Below are positions 52,814 to 62,218 of a stretch of DNA of 64,000 nt, piece by piece. The stretch is from NCBI GenBank assembly GCA_044228285.1, contig JBGAVD010000001.1, positions 806,001 to 870,000 on the forward strand, in the 5' to 3' direction. This DNA comes from JBBATK01 sp044228285. GTDB taxonomy: Bacteria; Bacteroidota; Ignavibacteria; Kapaibacteriales; NICIL-2. Position 1 is the first letter of the stretch; every line of letters starts with the position of its first letter. A model generated the notes under the pieces. It ran no database searches. It saw only the letters and a list, made by a program, of their open reading frames with translations, and was not told the DNA's origin. The position numbers were made by a program, and so were the translations under genes.

Positions 52814-53773
52814 CTACTGAGTATGAGCTTGAAGAGATGGAGCACCATTGTTTAAAGGAACCGAAATGTGAGCATTGATTTTTGAAATGTCGAAATCAAT
52901 GCGACCATCATCGCGGGTGTGGTAGGCTATCTCGAATTTCGCACCGTAGACCACATCGTCGACGGTGTAGCTGTATCGTGAGTGCACAACTTGACCAAAC
53001 ATGTCGTCGAAGCCCTTGATGAGGACCAAAAACTGAAGCTCAGCCTGTTGCATGTCGCGGATAGACATACCATAGAGCGGACTCTCCTCATCAATGTTGT
53101 GAACCAGTGTCCACGTTAAAGGAAGAAACACAATCCGTTTTCGCTCTAGAGATAGCGCTCTATAGCTTCGCTCGGTATTGCTGCCGTTGTGCGTTGTAAT
53201 CATCACCATGACATCAGCTTCGAGTTCCATGAGTACGTTTCGTCGCATGTTCGCTACTCGAAACATCAAAGCACTACCTGAGTTAAAAGGGGAGATCAAG
53301 ATATTCTCACTGTAGAGTAATCGTGCGGATGGACGAGAAAAGCGGCCATAGAGAAGTCCGGTTATCAGTGCTACACATAACACGCCGCTGAGAATCTCAA
53401 TAATTGAGACAACGTTCATCAGTGTGCCAGACGGTGCCATGTTTCCGTAGCCAACCGTAGTAAAGGTGTGAACACTGAAGTAACACGCATTGAGGAAAGC
53501 TCCAACACCGCTTGTATACTCAGCTCCCCGTAGATTCTCAAGTCCTATCAAGTAATACACAGCAGCAAAGAGCACGTTTATGGCTGCAAAGCCGAAGACG
53601 ATGATGGCAAAAAAACGAGGCCAGCTGAGTGAAATCAGGTAAATGTAGGGATTGAAGGAGCTAAAGGGGGTATTCGAACGGTCTACGGCAAAAGATCCGT
53701 CATCTTCGATAATACGTTGTAATTTTCCCTCGAGTTTTTGTCCCAAGCCCGGATCAAAACTTGCTTTCTTCAT
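52814..53773 (-). CDS. Inward-rectifier potassium channel (KirBac type)
   Basis: 319 residues. An N-terminal slide-helix region (about 40-52) precedes membrane helix 1 (about 53-77), a pore helix and selectivity filter TVGYG (106-110) in FTTVGYGNMAPSG, then helix 2 (about 118-143). The remaining 170 residues are a beta-rich cytoplasmic domain (MFRVANMRRNVLMEL ... TLVHNIDEESPLYGM) typical of Kir proteins. The TVGYGNM filter follows the KirBac TVGYGDM pattern. It is a K+-selective tetramer, probably gated by ligands or lipids at the cytoplasmic domain. The start of the NifU-domain gene lies divergently 53 bp away. Confidence 0.93.
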   Translation of the reverse strand: MKKASFDPGLGQKLEGKLQRIIEDDGSFAVDRSNTPFSSFNPYIYLISLSWPRFFAIIVFGFAAINVLFAAVYYLIGLENLRGAEYTSGVGAFLNACYFSVHTFTTVGYGNMAPSGTLMNVVSIIEILSGVLCVALITGLLYGRFSRPSARLLYSENILISPFNSGSALMFRVANMRRNVLMELEADVMVMITTHNGSNTERSYRALSLERKRIVFLPLTWTLVHNIDEESPLYGMSIRDMQQAELQFLVLIKGFDDMFGQVVHSRYSYTVDDVVYGAKFEIAYHTRDDGRIDFDISKINAHISVPLNNGAPSLQAHTQ

Positions 53774-53826
53774 GCTGAGTAGTATTGTGGTCGCAATTAC
53801 AAAACCAAAATAGCAGAGAACACCGT

Positions 53827-54087
53827 ATGCTCGACTCTTCTGAGCTCAATCGCGAAAATTCTATTCTTGATGCATCGATCCAACAGGCAATCAATGAGGA
53901 TGTTCGACCCTATGTAGAATCCCACGGCGGCAGCGTCGACTTTGTTGCTCGCCATCAAGGCATTGTGCAGGTGCGCTTGAGTGGTGCCTGTACTGGTTGC
54001 TCAGCCATGAATATCACGCTCAAGGTTGGGATTGAGCGTATGTTGCGTCGGCGCTTTCGTGAAGTAGACAAGGTCGAGCTTGCTTAG
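53827..54087 (+). CDS. NifU C-terminal-domain (NfuA-like) Fe-S scaffold protein
   Basis: 86 residues from ATG 53827; a TTG at 53785 gives a longer start unlike the family. It consists only of the NifU C-terminal domain: IQQAINEDVRPYVESHGGSV, VRLSGACTGCSAM with the cluster-binding C55-x-x-C58, and LKVGIERMLRRRF. It should carry or transfer a [4Fe-4S] cluster to apoproteins. It stands alone, divergent from the Kir channel gene and convergent with the DUF1460 gene 35 bp away. Confidence 0.9.
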   Translation: MLDSSELNRENSILDASIQQAINEDVRPYVESHGGSVDFVARHQGIVQVRLSGACTGCSAMNITLKVGIERMLRRRFREVDKVELA

Positions 54088-54122
54088 ATCAGATCAAGTC
54101 TTTTGTCGACGATGAGAATGAT

Positions 54123-55016
54123 CTACTGTTTTGGTTCCAGCGGACGTGCCACGCTAATACCAATGTGGCTACTAACAGTTTGCAAGTATTCCGACAAAGG
54201 CGCATCGAGCCACACTTCTTTCTTGGCTAATGACGCATGCAAGAAGTGGGATTTCTTGTTGATACGTTTGATCATTCCCGTATGTGCGTAGTCCAGGCCT
54301 TTTTTTGAAGTAGCAATCGCAATGATATCTCCGTTTTGAAGCTGGTCTTCAATGGATGCCACCCTCTCCTTCGGTATAAACATGTGTTGACTATTGTTAA
54401 TCGTCTTCTCGATGCGCTCAATAACTTCTACCAATCCTGGCTCTGCCTGAAGAGCCTTGTAATATTGAGGGTGTTTGGACATAAAGTCAACATGAAGATT
54501 GAAGTGCTCAGCTTGTAGTTCTGAGCTTATGTTCTTCACAACACCTTTGCTCTCATTGTTTGAAATCCACTCTGCAGTGTAGTGCAAGCGAGAGGTGTAG
54601 CCACGAAGAACGCCATCGCGATATCGACTCAGAGCAATCTGTTCCTTCATTGCTTGCACACCATTGCGATGGAGTTTGACGCAGCGTGCGAATGCCAGAC
54701 AGTTCTCAAAGAACGTAACACAATCCAGACCCATCATGTTCAGCTGCACAGCCTCCGGTCCAGCTGCTTCCAGCGTTGCTCCAACGTAGGGAGTACCAAG
54801 CAGTTCGCTCCCGGCAAGTACCATGATGTCGCCGACGGCTAACTCGCTCCAATGAAGACCTTCGGCCTTCCTAAAAAGATCTGTGACTCGTTGCTCAGTG
54901 GTCTCTGCAGCCATGTTCTCGGATGCAAGTCCGCCGCCTCTGGCACTCGCTACTCTACCAAGAGTTATGCTTGCAGCAGCTATACTGAGATGTTGAAAAA
55001 AACGACGTCGATTCAT
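54123..55016 (-). CDS. DUF1460 protein (NlpC/P60-like amidase family), Tat-exported
   Basis: 297 residues from ATG 55016 (a TTG two codons upstream is an alternative). The N-terminus MNRRRFFQHLSIAAASI is a Tat-type signal. DUF1460 motifs follow: LLGTPYVGATLE, LDCVTFFENCLAFAR with the candidate nucleophile Cys, ALSRYRDGVLRGYTSRLHYTAEWISNNE, GDIIAIATSKKGLDYAHTGM and the HASLAKKEV block with a second conserved His. These proteins are cysteine hydrolases of the amidase-like superfamily, probably acting on cell-wall peptides in the periplasm. Single gene, convergent with the NifU-domain gene. Confidence 0.85.
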   Translation of the reverse strand: MNRRRFFQHLSIAAASITLGRVASARGGGLASENMAAETTEQRVTDLFRKAEGLHWSELAVGDIMVLAGSELLGTPYVGATLEAAGPEAVQLNMMGLDCVTFFENCLAFARCVKLHRNGVQAMKEQIALSRYRDGVLRGYTSRLHYTAEWISNNESKGVVKNISSELQAEHFNLHVDFMSKHPQYYKALQAEPGLVEVIERIEKTINNSQHMFIPKERVASIEDQLQNGDIIAIATSKKGLDYAHTGMIKRINKKSHFLHASLAKKEVWLDAPLSEYLQTVSSHIGISVARPLEPKQ

Positions 55017-55275
55017 GGTCAAAGGGTACAGAGTGAGAAGCCTTGGAGATGGAGCACGAGAGCAATTTACGCTATGCTTTCAAACAAGCCCATAATCGCC
55101 TGATTTGGAAGCGTTAAGGCATCACAAAAACATGCTTCGCTGTTTTGGCCTGCAAGAGTTCGTGTTGATCATTTGGCATCAGAAAGAACGCGTCGATGCC
55201 CCTTGAAACTTCCTTTTAAGCAACTGGAAACTACGCTACTCTGTTTCCTCAGACCCGTCAAGCGACACATTGGTG

Positions 55276-55283
55276 TATTTTTG
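55276..55283 (+). promoter_or_regulatory. Candidate Bacteroidota-type -7 element upstream of the biotin carboxylase gene
   Basis: TATTTTTG matches TAnnTTTG exactly, 36 bp before the GTG start codon. A -33 box is not clear. Confidence 0.3.
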
Positions 55284-55319
55284 CGCTGGTACTTTTTTGG
55301 TCACTAAGGGAATCCGCTG

Positions 55320-56762
55320 GTGTTTACGAAAATTCTCATTGCTAATCGTGGTGAAATCGCACTGCGCGTTATTCAGACTTGCAAGCGCATGGGCATTCGC
55401 ACGGTTGCCATCTATTCTGAAGCCGATCAACATTCTTTGCATATCAAGGAAGCAGACGAAGCCATTGCTATTGGGGGATATACTCCTCGAGATAGCTACT
55501 TAGTGATGGACAAGATTCTCAAAGCTATCAAAGATAGTGGAGCAGAAGCGGTGCACCCGGGTTACGGTTTTCTGTCGGAGAACGACGAGTTCGCCCGCAA
55601 AGTAGCAGAAATGGGTTGCGTGTTTATTGGACCAACACCTGAGGCGATCGATGCCCTGGGTGATAAAACTGCTGCTCGTGAATTGGCAATCGCGAACAAT
55701 GTTCCTGTTGCCCCCGGATCACATGGAGCAATTAGCGGATATGATGAAGTGCTTGAGTTAGCCACGCGTATTGGCTATCCCGTTCTTGTAAAAGCTGCGG
55801 CTGGCGGTGGCGGGAAAGGAATGCGAGCAGTGTTTTCTGAATCAGAGTTGGCTGAGGGATTGGCTGCTGCACAGAGCGAAGCACTGAATTCCTTTAACGA
55901 CGACCGAGTGTTCGTTGAAAAGTACGTCCTCAACCCACGCCACATTGAGATTCAAGTTTTAGCAGACCATCATGGGAATGTCTTGTATTTCCCAGAAAGA
56001 GAATGCTCCATCCAACGTCGACACCAAAAAGTGGTGGAGGAGTCTCCATCCACTGCAGTGAGCGCATCTTTGCGAACAGCTATGGGAGAAGCAGGCGCAC
56101 GCTTAGTGCGTGCCGCAGGATATACCAATGCCGGGACTATTGAGTTTCTCTTGGATGAAGATGGGTCTTTCTACTTCATGGAAGTAAACACTCGATTACA
56201 AGTGGAACACCCCGTCACCGAAATGATTAGTGGCGTTGACTTCGTGGAACAACAACTGCGCATAGCTTCAGGTGAAGTGTTACAGATTCAGCAGGCGGAT
56301 ATTGCCGAGCCGAAAGGACACGCCATAGAGTGTCGAGTTTGCGCTGAAGATGTCTTCAACGCATTTCTACCCGATACTGGCGTTGTTGAGTATCTTTCAT
56401 TGGCTGAAGGAGAGGGCATTCGCAATGATTCCGGTTTGTATTTGGGTTATGAAGTTTCAGTTCACTACGATCCCATGGTAGCCAAGCTGATTGTACATGC
56501 CGACACCCGCAACCAAGCTATTGAACGCTGCTTGGATGCCATTGACCGAACCGTGCTCAGCGGCTTCCGAACGACGTTGCCCTTCTGCCGAATTGTGGTC
56601 AATTCAGAGCCTTTTCGAAGCGGAAACTACTCGACTCGCTATGTAGAAAAGTATTGGCACGATTCTTTAGCATCTGATCATGCTGAGCTGCTGGCAGCTA
56701 TTGCGGCATTGAGCTATGAGTCGTTTGTTGAGCGGAGAAAACCCCAGACGCCGACAGCGTAG
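55320..56762 (+). CDS. accC: Biotin carboxylase subunit of an acyl-CoA carboxylase
   Basis: 480 residues from GTG 55320 with AAGG about ten bases upstream. The N-terminus MFTKILIANRGEIALRVI, the ATP-grasp loop KAAAGGGGKGMR, the lid region FVEKYVLNPRHIEIQ and FMEVNTRLQVEHPVTEM are those of biotin carboxylase. The later block ECRVCAED, FLPDTG and GYEVSVHYDPMVAKLI is closer to the alpha subunits of propionyl-CoA and other acyl-CoA carboxylases than to the standard AccC. It carboxylates biotin with bicarbonate and ATP. No biotin carrier (accB) or carboxyltransferase gene is adjacent, so whether it serves acetyl-CoA or propionyl-CoA carboxylase is open; the symbol is for the family. Confidence 0.9.
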   Translation: MFTKILIANRGEIALRVIQTCKRMGIRTVAIYSEADQHSLHIKEADEAIAIGGYTPRDSYLVMDKILKAIKDSGAEAVHPGYGFLSENDEFARKVAEMGCVFIGPTPEAIDALGDKTAARELAIANNVPVAPGSHGAISGYDEVLELATRIGYPVLVKAAAGGGGKGMRAVFSESELAEGLAAAQSEALNSFNDDRVFVEKYVLNPRHIEIQVLADHHGNVLYFPERECSIQRRHQKVVEESPSTAVSASLRTAMGEAGARLVRAAGYTNAGTIEFLLDEDGSFYFMEVNTRLQVEHPVTEMISGVDFVEQQLRIASGEVLQIQQADIAEPKGHAIECRVCAEDVFNAFLPDTGVVEYLSLAEGEGIRNDSGLYLGYEVSVHYDPMVAKLIVHADTRNQAIERCLDAIDRTVLSGFRTTLPFCRIVVNSEPFRSGNYSTRYVEKYWHDSLASDHAELLAAIAALSYESFVERRKPQTPTA

Positions 56763-56842
56763 TTCGTTGCCCAGGGAGCTGAGTTACCTACAGTTCAGCA
56801 TCAAAGGTCAATGTTCCATGTCGTACACCCGAGTAAATTGTT

Positions 56843-57115
56843 ATGTCTGAAGTAACCTCTAATCGACGCTGTCCAGGATGCGGAGCTCTGGGCCGCATGC
56901 ACCGCTCCCATTCTCGATCTGCCTTTGAACGATTCATGCACTCCGTCTCGTCTGCAGTGCTTCTCTATCGTTGCCACCAGTGCAACTGGCGTGGTTACAT
57001 GTTCCGAAAGTTCCCAACCCAATCGCGTGCGGCGTTTTGGCTCTCAATCTCGGCGAGCTGTGTTGGTTTTCTCGGGGTCCTTGTCTTTGCCTTGCGATAC
57101 GTTGTCAATCGTTAA
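56843..57115 (+). CDS. Small zinc-ribbon membrane protein
   Basis: 90 residues. Two Cys pairs, CPGC (10-13) and CHQC (44-47), are in zinc-ribbon order, followed by NWRGYMF and one membrane helix (about 66-87) near the C-terminus, so the ribbon should be cytoplasmic. Between the pairs is a basic Arg/Ser/His-rich segment. There is no known family. It lies 80 bp after the biotin carboxylase gene on the same strand. A hairpin at 57166-57191 follows. Confidence 0.65.
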   Translation: MSEVTSNRRCPGCGALGRMHRSHSRSAFERFMHSVSSAVLLYRCHQCNWRGYMFRKFPTQSRAAFWLSISASCVGFLGVLVFALRYVVNR

Positions 57116-57165
57116 ATAGTGGTTTTCGCGGTACATCAACATCGATCTGCGTCACATTATGCGTA

Positions 57166-57191
57166 GGCGGCGCAGCCTTCGGCTGCTGCCG
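57166..57191. repeat. TTC-loop hairpin downstream of zinc-ribbon gene
   Basis: GCAGCC/GGCTGC inner stem with a CGGC/GCCG outer stem (one bulged T) around TTC. It is 50 bp past the zinc-ribbon stop codon and may end that transcript; no T tract follows. It is one of the TTC-loop set. Confidence 0.5.
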
Positions 57192-57388
57192 ACCGTCATG
57201 AGTGCCCAAGCTTGAGCTATTTCAAGAACTTGTAGCTGCCTCTCATGGACCCCTCATTTTCCAGTCGCCTGCTATTTTTTCACTCTGTTGAAGCCATTCT
57301 TTTTTATTTTGACACAGATGCCGCGGGGATATAAGCGCATCGTCAGACACATAGCTTTCGAACTTTCCAACTATCAGGAGATTTCTTG

Positions 57389-59482
57389 ATGAATCACATC
57401 GTACGCATACTCTGCGCTTGTGTTGTTTTTGCCGCTGGCAGCCAGCTAGTGCAGGCACAAAGTCTAGTTTCAACCACGCCCTATCACCGGATTGTGGTTT
57501 TAGAAGAGTTCACGGGTATTCACTGCGGCTATTGTCCCGATGGGCACCGCCTTGCCAACGCTCTTCACAACAAAATGAATCAAGAACCGGTTATCATCAA
57601 CATCCATAGCGGAGGTTATGCAGAGCCAGCGTTGGACGAACCTGATTTTCGCACCGCATTTGGAGCCGCGCTCGATATGCAAGCGAAGGTTGCCGGCTAT
57701 CCAGCAGGAACGGTGAATCGCCATGTGTTTCCCAGTATTGATACCGTGACCTCCATGGGACGTGGATCCTGGGACTTGGCGGCAGCGGAGCTTGTCAAGT
57801 TATCAAGTCCTGTGAATGTGGGCTTGCATTCAACATTCAATAGTCAAACTCGTGAGCTGAAAGTAGATGTAGAGGCGTATTACACGGATAATGCGCCAAG
57901 CCCAACGAACATGCTCAATGTAGTCCTTCTCGAGAACGACGTGGTTGCGGTGCAATATGATTACACAAACGGCACACACCAGGACTACCACCACATGCAT
58001 ATGCTACGCTGGATGCTTAGTGGCCAGTGGGGCGATAGTGTGCTCAATACTTCCAAGGGAACCCTCGTAAAGCGGACCTACACCTACATTGTGCCATCAG
58101 AATTCAACATCGATAACTGCGATGTTGCTGCGTTCATGGCGGAAAGCAATCAAGAGATTTATACAGGCGCTCAAGTAGCTGCTTTGGGTGGCACAACGCA
58201 ACCTGTTGGCTTGATGTCGGTTGAAGGTCCAATTGCAAAATCCACAGCGACTTCGCAACCAGCCAGCTTCGCTTTGAAAATGAGCAATGTGGTTGGAGTC
58301 GATGAGACCTTTACAGCAGAGTTCATTTCAGATGTACCATCTGACTGGAAGATCAAAGGTACTCTCAATGGTACAGAGTACAGCGGAGCAGAGTTTGTGA
58401 TTAGTAATGGTGTCGTTGTGCCATTTACCGTTGAGCTCACTCCAGGCGCGAGCAGTGGTGTTGGGCGCGTTGACGTGTATCTTCGATCAAAGAACTATCC
58501 ATTGTCACCAGTTGTCCGCAAGACCTTTTACTTGATGTCAGGCGTTGAGAACCTCCTGCTGTCTCACCCAGATGCCTTGAAATACGATTCGGTATATACC
58601 AGAGCAATGTCAGCAGCAGGTGTGAATGCAACGGGGAAGATGGACCGAAACATCTTTGAAGTGTTTGCCACTGAAAATGCTCTTAAAGGCTTGAAGAGTG
58701 TGTATTACAATGTGAGCTGGGCTTTCCCAGGCATAACGGAATCGAGTTTGAATGCATTGAAGTCGTTGATGGATGTGGGTACGCACGTGTTGATTGCAGG
58801 ACAAGACTTTGGCTGGGACATTGCTTCGCTCGATACTAATGCTCATGCTACGGCAAATTCGCGTGAGTTCTACAAAAACTACATCCACGCTAATTTCATT
58901 GCCGATGGCGGTACAACGAATTCAAAGTTCACGGCTGTAGGCTCAGACGTTTTGTTCAAGACCGTTCCTACTTCTGTGATTACCGCTCCGTATGGTGCGA
59001 GCTACTTCTTCCCGGATCAATTCAGCGTCATTGCTCCTGCAAAAGCTATTTTCAATTACAACAGCGTAACATCGAAGGTTGGAGCTTTGCGCTATGAAGC
59101 AGCGTACAAGTTGGTCTACCTCGGAGTAGGCTTAGAGCAGTTAACACCTGCAACAGGCGATGCGATTACCAGCATCACGAAGCGCTGGTTTGCAGGTGAG
59201 ATATCTTCTGTTGAGTTTGATGATCTCATTGCCAAAGGTAGTAGTGTGTATCCAAACCCAGCTTCAGACCTTGTAGATGTGGTTCTTGTGCAGCCAATTG
59301 TCAACGGTGCACTTCGCTTGTATGACGTTAATGGTACAATGGTTCATGAGCAGAGTCTTGAGCAATCAGGAGATCGCGTTCGCTTGCAGGTCTCTGAACT
59401 TCCAAGCGGTAGTTATCGTTTGTGTGTCATCGACACCCAGAACTCTACGATCTCGAGCAGCCTGTTGAACATTGTGCGCTAG
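57389..59482 (+). CDS. Omp28-related secreted protein with T9SS sorting domain
   Basis: 697 residues from ATG 57389, with AGGAG at 57376-57380 eight bases upstream; the TTG one codon earlier is not needed. A Sec signal ends VQAQ. The first domain is thioredoxin-like of the Omp28 family: IVVLEEFTGIHCGYCPDGHR with C46-x-x-C49, then a PAGTVNRHVF block. A large middle region has beta-rich and flavodoxin-like or DUF-type stretches (SVYTRAMSAAGV ... VLIAGQDFGWDI). The last 80 residues (YPNPASDLVDVVL, LRLYDVNGTMV, ELPSGSYRLCV) are a T9SS C-terminal sorting domain. It is therefore a surface or released protein; a disulfide role for the CxxC is possible but not shown. A strong terminator follows. Confidence 0.85.
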   Translation: MNHIVRILCACVVFAAGSQLVQAQSLVSTTPYHRIVVLEEFTGIHCGYCPDGHRLANALHNKMNQEPVIINIHSGGYAEPALDEPDFRTAFGAALDMQAKVAGYPAGTVNRHVFPSIDTVTSMGRGSWDLAAAELVKLSSPVNVGLHSTFNSQTRELKVDVEAYYTDNAPSPTNMLNVVLLENDVVAVQYDYTNGTHQDYHHMHMLRWMLSGQWGDSVLNTSKGTLVKRTYTYIVPSEFNIDNCDVAAFMAESNQEIYTGAQVAALGGTTQPVGLMSVEGPIAKSTATSQPASFALKMSNVVGVDETFTAEFISDVPSDWKIKGTLNGTEYSGAEFVISNGVVVPFTVELTPGASSGVGRVDVYLRSKNYPLSPVVRKTFYLMSGVENLLLSHPDALKYDSVYTRAMSAAGVNATGKMDRNIFEVFATENALKGLKSVYYNVSWAFPGITESSLNALKSLMDVGTHVLIAGQDFGWDIASLDTNAHATANSREFYKNYIHANFIADGGTTNSKFTAVGSDVLFKTVPTSVITAPYGASYFFPDQFSVIAPAKAIFNYNSVTSKVGALRYEAAYKLVYLGVGLEQLTPATGDAITSITKRWFAGEISSVEFDDLIAKGSSVYPNPASDLVDVVLVQPIVNGALRLYDVNGTMVHEQSLEQSGDRVRLQVSELPSGSYRLCVIDTQNSTISSSLLNIVR

Positions 59483-59515
59483 ACCTGAGTACATCCACAT
59501 TTGTTAGTTTTTCTT

Positions 59516-59555
59516 CTACGGGAGGCGTACACTACGTCTCCCGTAGTTCGTTTTT
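59516..59555 (+). terminator. Strong Rho-independent terminator after the Omp28-type gene
   Basis: A 12-bp stem (59516-59527 against 59535-59546, arm core CTACGGGAG, one G-T pair) with a 7-nt loop and TTCGTTTTT after it, 33 bp past the stop codon. Confidence 0.88.
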
Positions 59556-59666
59556 CGCTCTTCTGAGCCTGAGCTCTGAAGCTAGATTCTGCTCTCCATT
59601 GCTCAAAATCACGCAACAAAGCCACTTTTCAGCTGGAAAGCCTTCTGTCTCTCCAGCCACTCTCCG

Positions 59667-59674
59667 TATCTTTG
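59667..59674 (+). promoter_or_regulatory. Candidate Bacteroidota-type promoter of purL
   Basis: TATCTTTG matches the -7 box TAnnTTTG exactly, with TCTG at 59644-59647 near the expected -33 distance. It would start transcription about 90-95 nt before the purL ATG, in a region that follows the preceding terminator. Confidence 0.4.
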
Positions 59675-59774
59675 CGGCTGTAGGCATTTCTCGATGAATT
59701 CCTTACAAGAGTCTCTTTCACCGTCTGCGTGAGCATGGTTTTTCACTTCGACAGCGGACAGCGAAACTGGACGC

Positions 59775-62093
59775 ATGACAAAAAAAACTTCAGCAGATCT
59801 CCAACGAAATTATATGGCAAACAACGATAGCAACGGTACAGTCAAAAGCTCGAGCGAAGTGCATTCGGAAATCAGCATTAACGTAGAAGTGGCTCGTGAG
59901 TTGGGGCTCACTGCCGTGGAATATGAAGCTATTGTCGAAGTACTTGGTCGCACGCCAAGCTACACGGAACTTGGTGTCTACAGCGTAATGTGGAGTGAGC
60001 ATTGCTCCTACAAGAATTCCATTCTTCAATTGAAAACTCTGCCGCGATCCGGTGGGCGTATGCTCGTGGATGCGGGTGAAGAGAATGCTGGATTGATTGA
60101 TATTGGTGGAGGCTATGCAATTGCGTTCAAGATTGAGTCTCACAATCACCCAAGCGCAATCGAACCGGTGGAAGGTGCGGCAACGGGTGTTGGTGGTATT
60201 CTCCGCGACATCTTCACGATGGGAGCACGACCTGTCGCTGCGCTGAATTCACTGCGCTTTGGCGAACTCGATTCAGCTCGTACGCGCTATTTGTTGAAAG
60301 GTGTCGTGAAGGGAATTGGCCACTACGGGAATGCCTTTGGGGTTCCTACTGTTGGTGGTGAGATCTACTTTGACAAGTGTTACACAGACAATCCTCTCGT
60401 GAATGCGATGGCTGTGGGTATAGTCAAGACCGACGCTACAGCATCGGCAATAGCCCTTGGCGATGGCAACCCAGTGATGATCATGGGCTCCAGCACAGGT
60501 CGCGATGGAATACACGGAGCCTCCATGGCTTCTAAGGAGTTTTCGGGTGATCCTCAGAACATGCGTCCAACCGTACAAGTTGGAGATCCTTTTGCAGAGA
60601 AGCTTCTGTTAGAAGCGACGCTTGAGCTCATTCAAAGTGGAGTGGTGGTGGGCATGCAAGACATGGGCGCTGCGGGTATTTGTTGTAGCACTAGTGAAAT
60701 GAGCGCTAAGGGTGAAGTTGGGATGAACATCAATCTTGACCTCGTGCCGCTGCGTGAAGAAGGGATGAGCGCCTACGAAATCATGCTCAGCGAATCACAA
60801 GAGCGTATGCTCGTAGTGGTTGAAAAAGGCAAGGAACACATTGCCCAGCAGATTTGCGACAAGTGGGATGTTCCTATTACAACCATTGGGAACGTAACAA
60901 GCGATGGCATCATCCGTGTGTCTCGCTTCGGCAAATGCGTGCAGAGTATTCCAGCTCAATCGCTGGTGCTAGGTGGCGGCGCTCCAGTCTATGTGCGTGA
61001 ATGGCGTGAGGCAGATTATGTTTCTCAAGTTCGCACCATCGACACTCAGGCTCTCGATGCCGCTTGTGCTGCAACAACAACCAGTGCAGTGCTTGAACAA
61101 CTGCTCCAATGCACAACGATTAGCTCGAAGAAATGGGTATACGAACAGTATGACTCACAGGTTGGTTCAAACACCATGCAAAAGAGCGGTGGAGATGCAG
61201 CTGTACTACGCATAAAAGAACTCCCCGGTCAAGGCTTTGCCGTCGCAACAGATTGTAACAGCCGCTATGTCTACCTCAATCCCTATATGGGAGGCATGAT
61301 CGCCGTCGCAGAAGCAGCGCGTAATTGTGCATGTGTTGGAGCAGAGCCTGTTGCCATTACGAATTGTCTAAACTTTGGCAATCCTTATGATCCGGAAGTC
61401 TACTGGCAGTTCCGCGAAGCAATTCGTGGAATGGGTGATGCATGTCGCGCGTTGCAAACTCCTGTAACTGGCGGTAACGTGAGCTTTCACAACGAATCTC
61501 AGAAGCATGCGGTATTCCCAACTCCAACGATTGGTATGCTTGGTTTGATTGACGATGTACACAAAACCGTAGGTGCTGGATTCCAGCAAGAAGGGGACGT
61601 GGTACTGTTGTTCGGACCTCAGCGCGCCGAGATTGGTGGATCAGAATTCCTGAAACTGATGTGCGGTGAAGTTCGCGGCGATGCACCAACATTGAATATC
61701 GAAGAAGAGAAGAGATTACAGCAGACGCTCCTGAGTGCCATCCGCTCAGGTTTGATTCGCTCTGCTCATGATTGTGCCGAAGGTGGACTCGCCGTCTGCT
61801 TGGCAGAGTGTTGTATTGAATCTGCTCATGGCTACGGTGCAACTATTGGTAGCGCAGTGAGCAATGACTACGCGCAATTGTTCGGCGAGTCACAATCACG
61901 CGTCGTTGTGAGCTGCGCACCCGAACACAAAGAAAGTCTGCTGAAAGCATGCTCAGCTGCGCAGCTAGCCTGCGTCGAACTCGGTACCGTGGGCGGTTCG
62001 GACTTGGAACTTGCTGACATCAAACTGAGCGTCGCGCATTTACGCTCTCTCTATTATGCAGCACTACCACAAGCTCTTGGTATAGAAGCCTAA
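59775..62093 (+). CDS. purL: Phosphoribosylformylglycinamidine synthase, large subunit (small-type PurL)
   Basis: 772 residues from ATG 59775; an ATG at 59814 is an alternative, since the first 30 residues are not conserved. The length marks the small PurL that works with separate PurS and PurQ, which are not in the window. Motifs are [11 protein letters not shown] near the start, [19 protein letters not shown] [28 protein letters not shown], and in the second half [13 protein letters not shown] and [17 protein letters not shown]. The reaction is the ATP-dependent conversion of FGAR to FGAM in purine biosynthesis, with ammonia from PurQ. A promoter-like TATCTTTG lies about 100 bp upstream, so the gene is transcribed independently of the Omp28-type gene. 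Confidence 0.96.
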   Translation: MTKKTSADLQRNYMANNDSNGTVKSSSEVHSEISINVEVARELGLTAVEYEAIVEVLGRTPSYTELGVYSVMWSEHCSYKNSILQLKTLPRSGGRMLVDAGEENAGLIDIGGGYAIAFKIESHNHPSAIEPVEGAATGVGGILRDIFTMGARPVAALNSLRFGELDSARTRYLLKGVVKGIGHYGNAFGVPTVGGEIYFDKCYTDNPLVNAMAVGIVKTDATASAIALGDGNPVMIMGSSTGRDGIHGASMASKEFSGDPQNMRPTVQVGDPFAEKLLLEATLELIQSGVVVGMQDMGAAGICCSTSEMSAKGEVGMNINLDLVPLREEGMSAYEIMLSESQERMLVVVEKGKEHIAQQICDKWDVPITTIGNVTSDGIIRVSRFGKCVQSIPAQSLVLGGGAPVYVREWREADYVSQVRTIDTQALDAACAATTTSAVLEQLLQCTTISSKKWVYEQYDSQVGSNTMQKSGGDAAVLRIKELPGQGFAVATDCNSRYVYLNPYMGGMIAVAEAARNCACVGAEPVAITNCLNFGNPYDPEVYWQFREAIRGMGDACRALQTPVTGGNVSFHNESQKHAVFPTPTIGMLGLIDDVHKTVGAGFQQEGDVVLLFGPQRAEIGGSEFLKLMCGEVRGDAPTLNIEEEKRLQQTLLSAIRSGLIRSAHDCAEGGLAVCLAECCIESAHGYGATIGSAVSNDYAQLFGESQSRVVVSCAPEHKESLLKACSAAQLACVELGTVGGSDLELADIKLSVAHLRSLYYAALPQALGIEA

Positions 62094-62218
62094 AGCAATA
62101 AATGGCGATTCGTTTTTTGCGAGAAGCGACACACGAGCTACATGCACACAATTGATTCTCCAAACACTTTTATGAGCTCTGTCATGTGAACGACAGAGTA
62201 TTTACAACTGCAACGATC

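Noticed and set aside
61357..61842. 161-codon minus-strand frame inside purL
   Set aside because: His/Arg-rich shadow of a strongly conserved gene.
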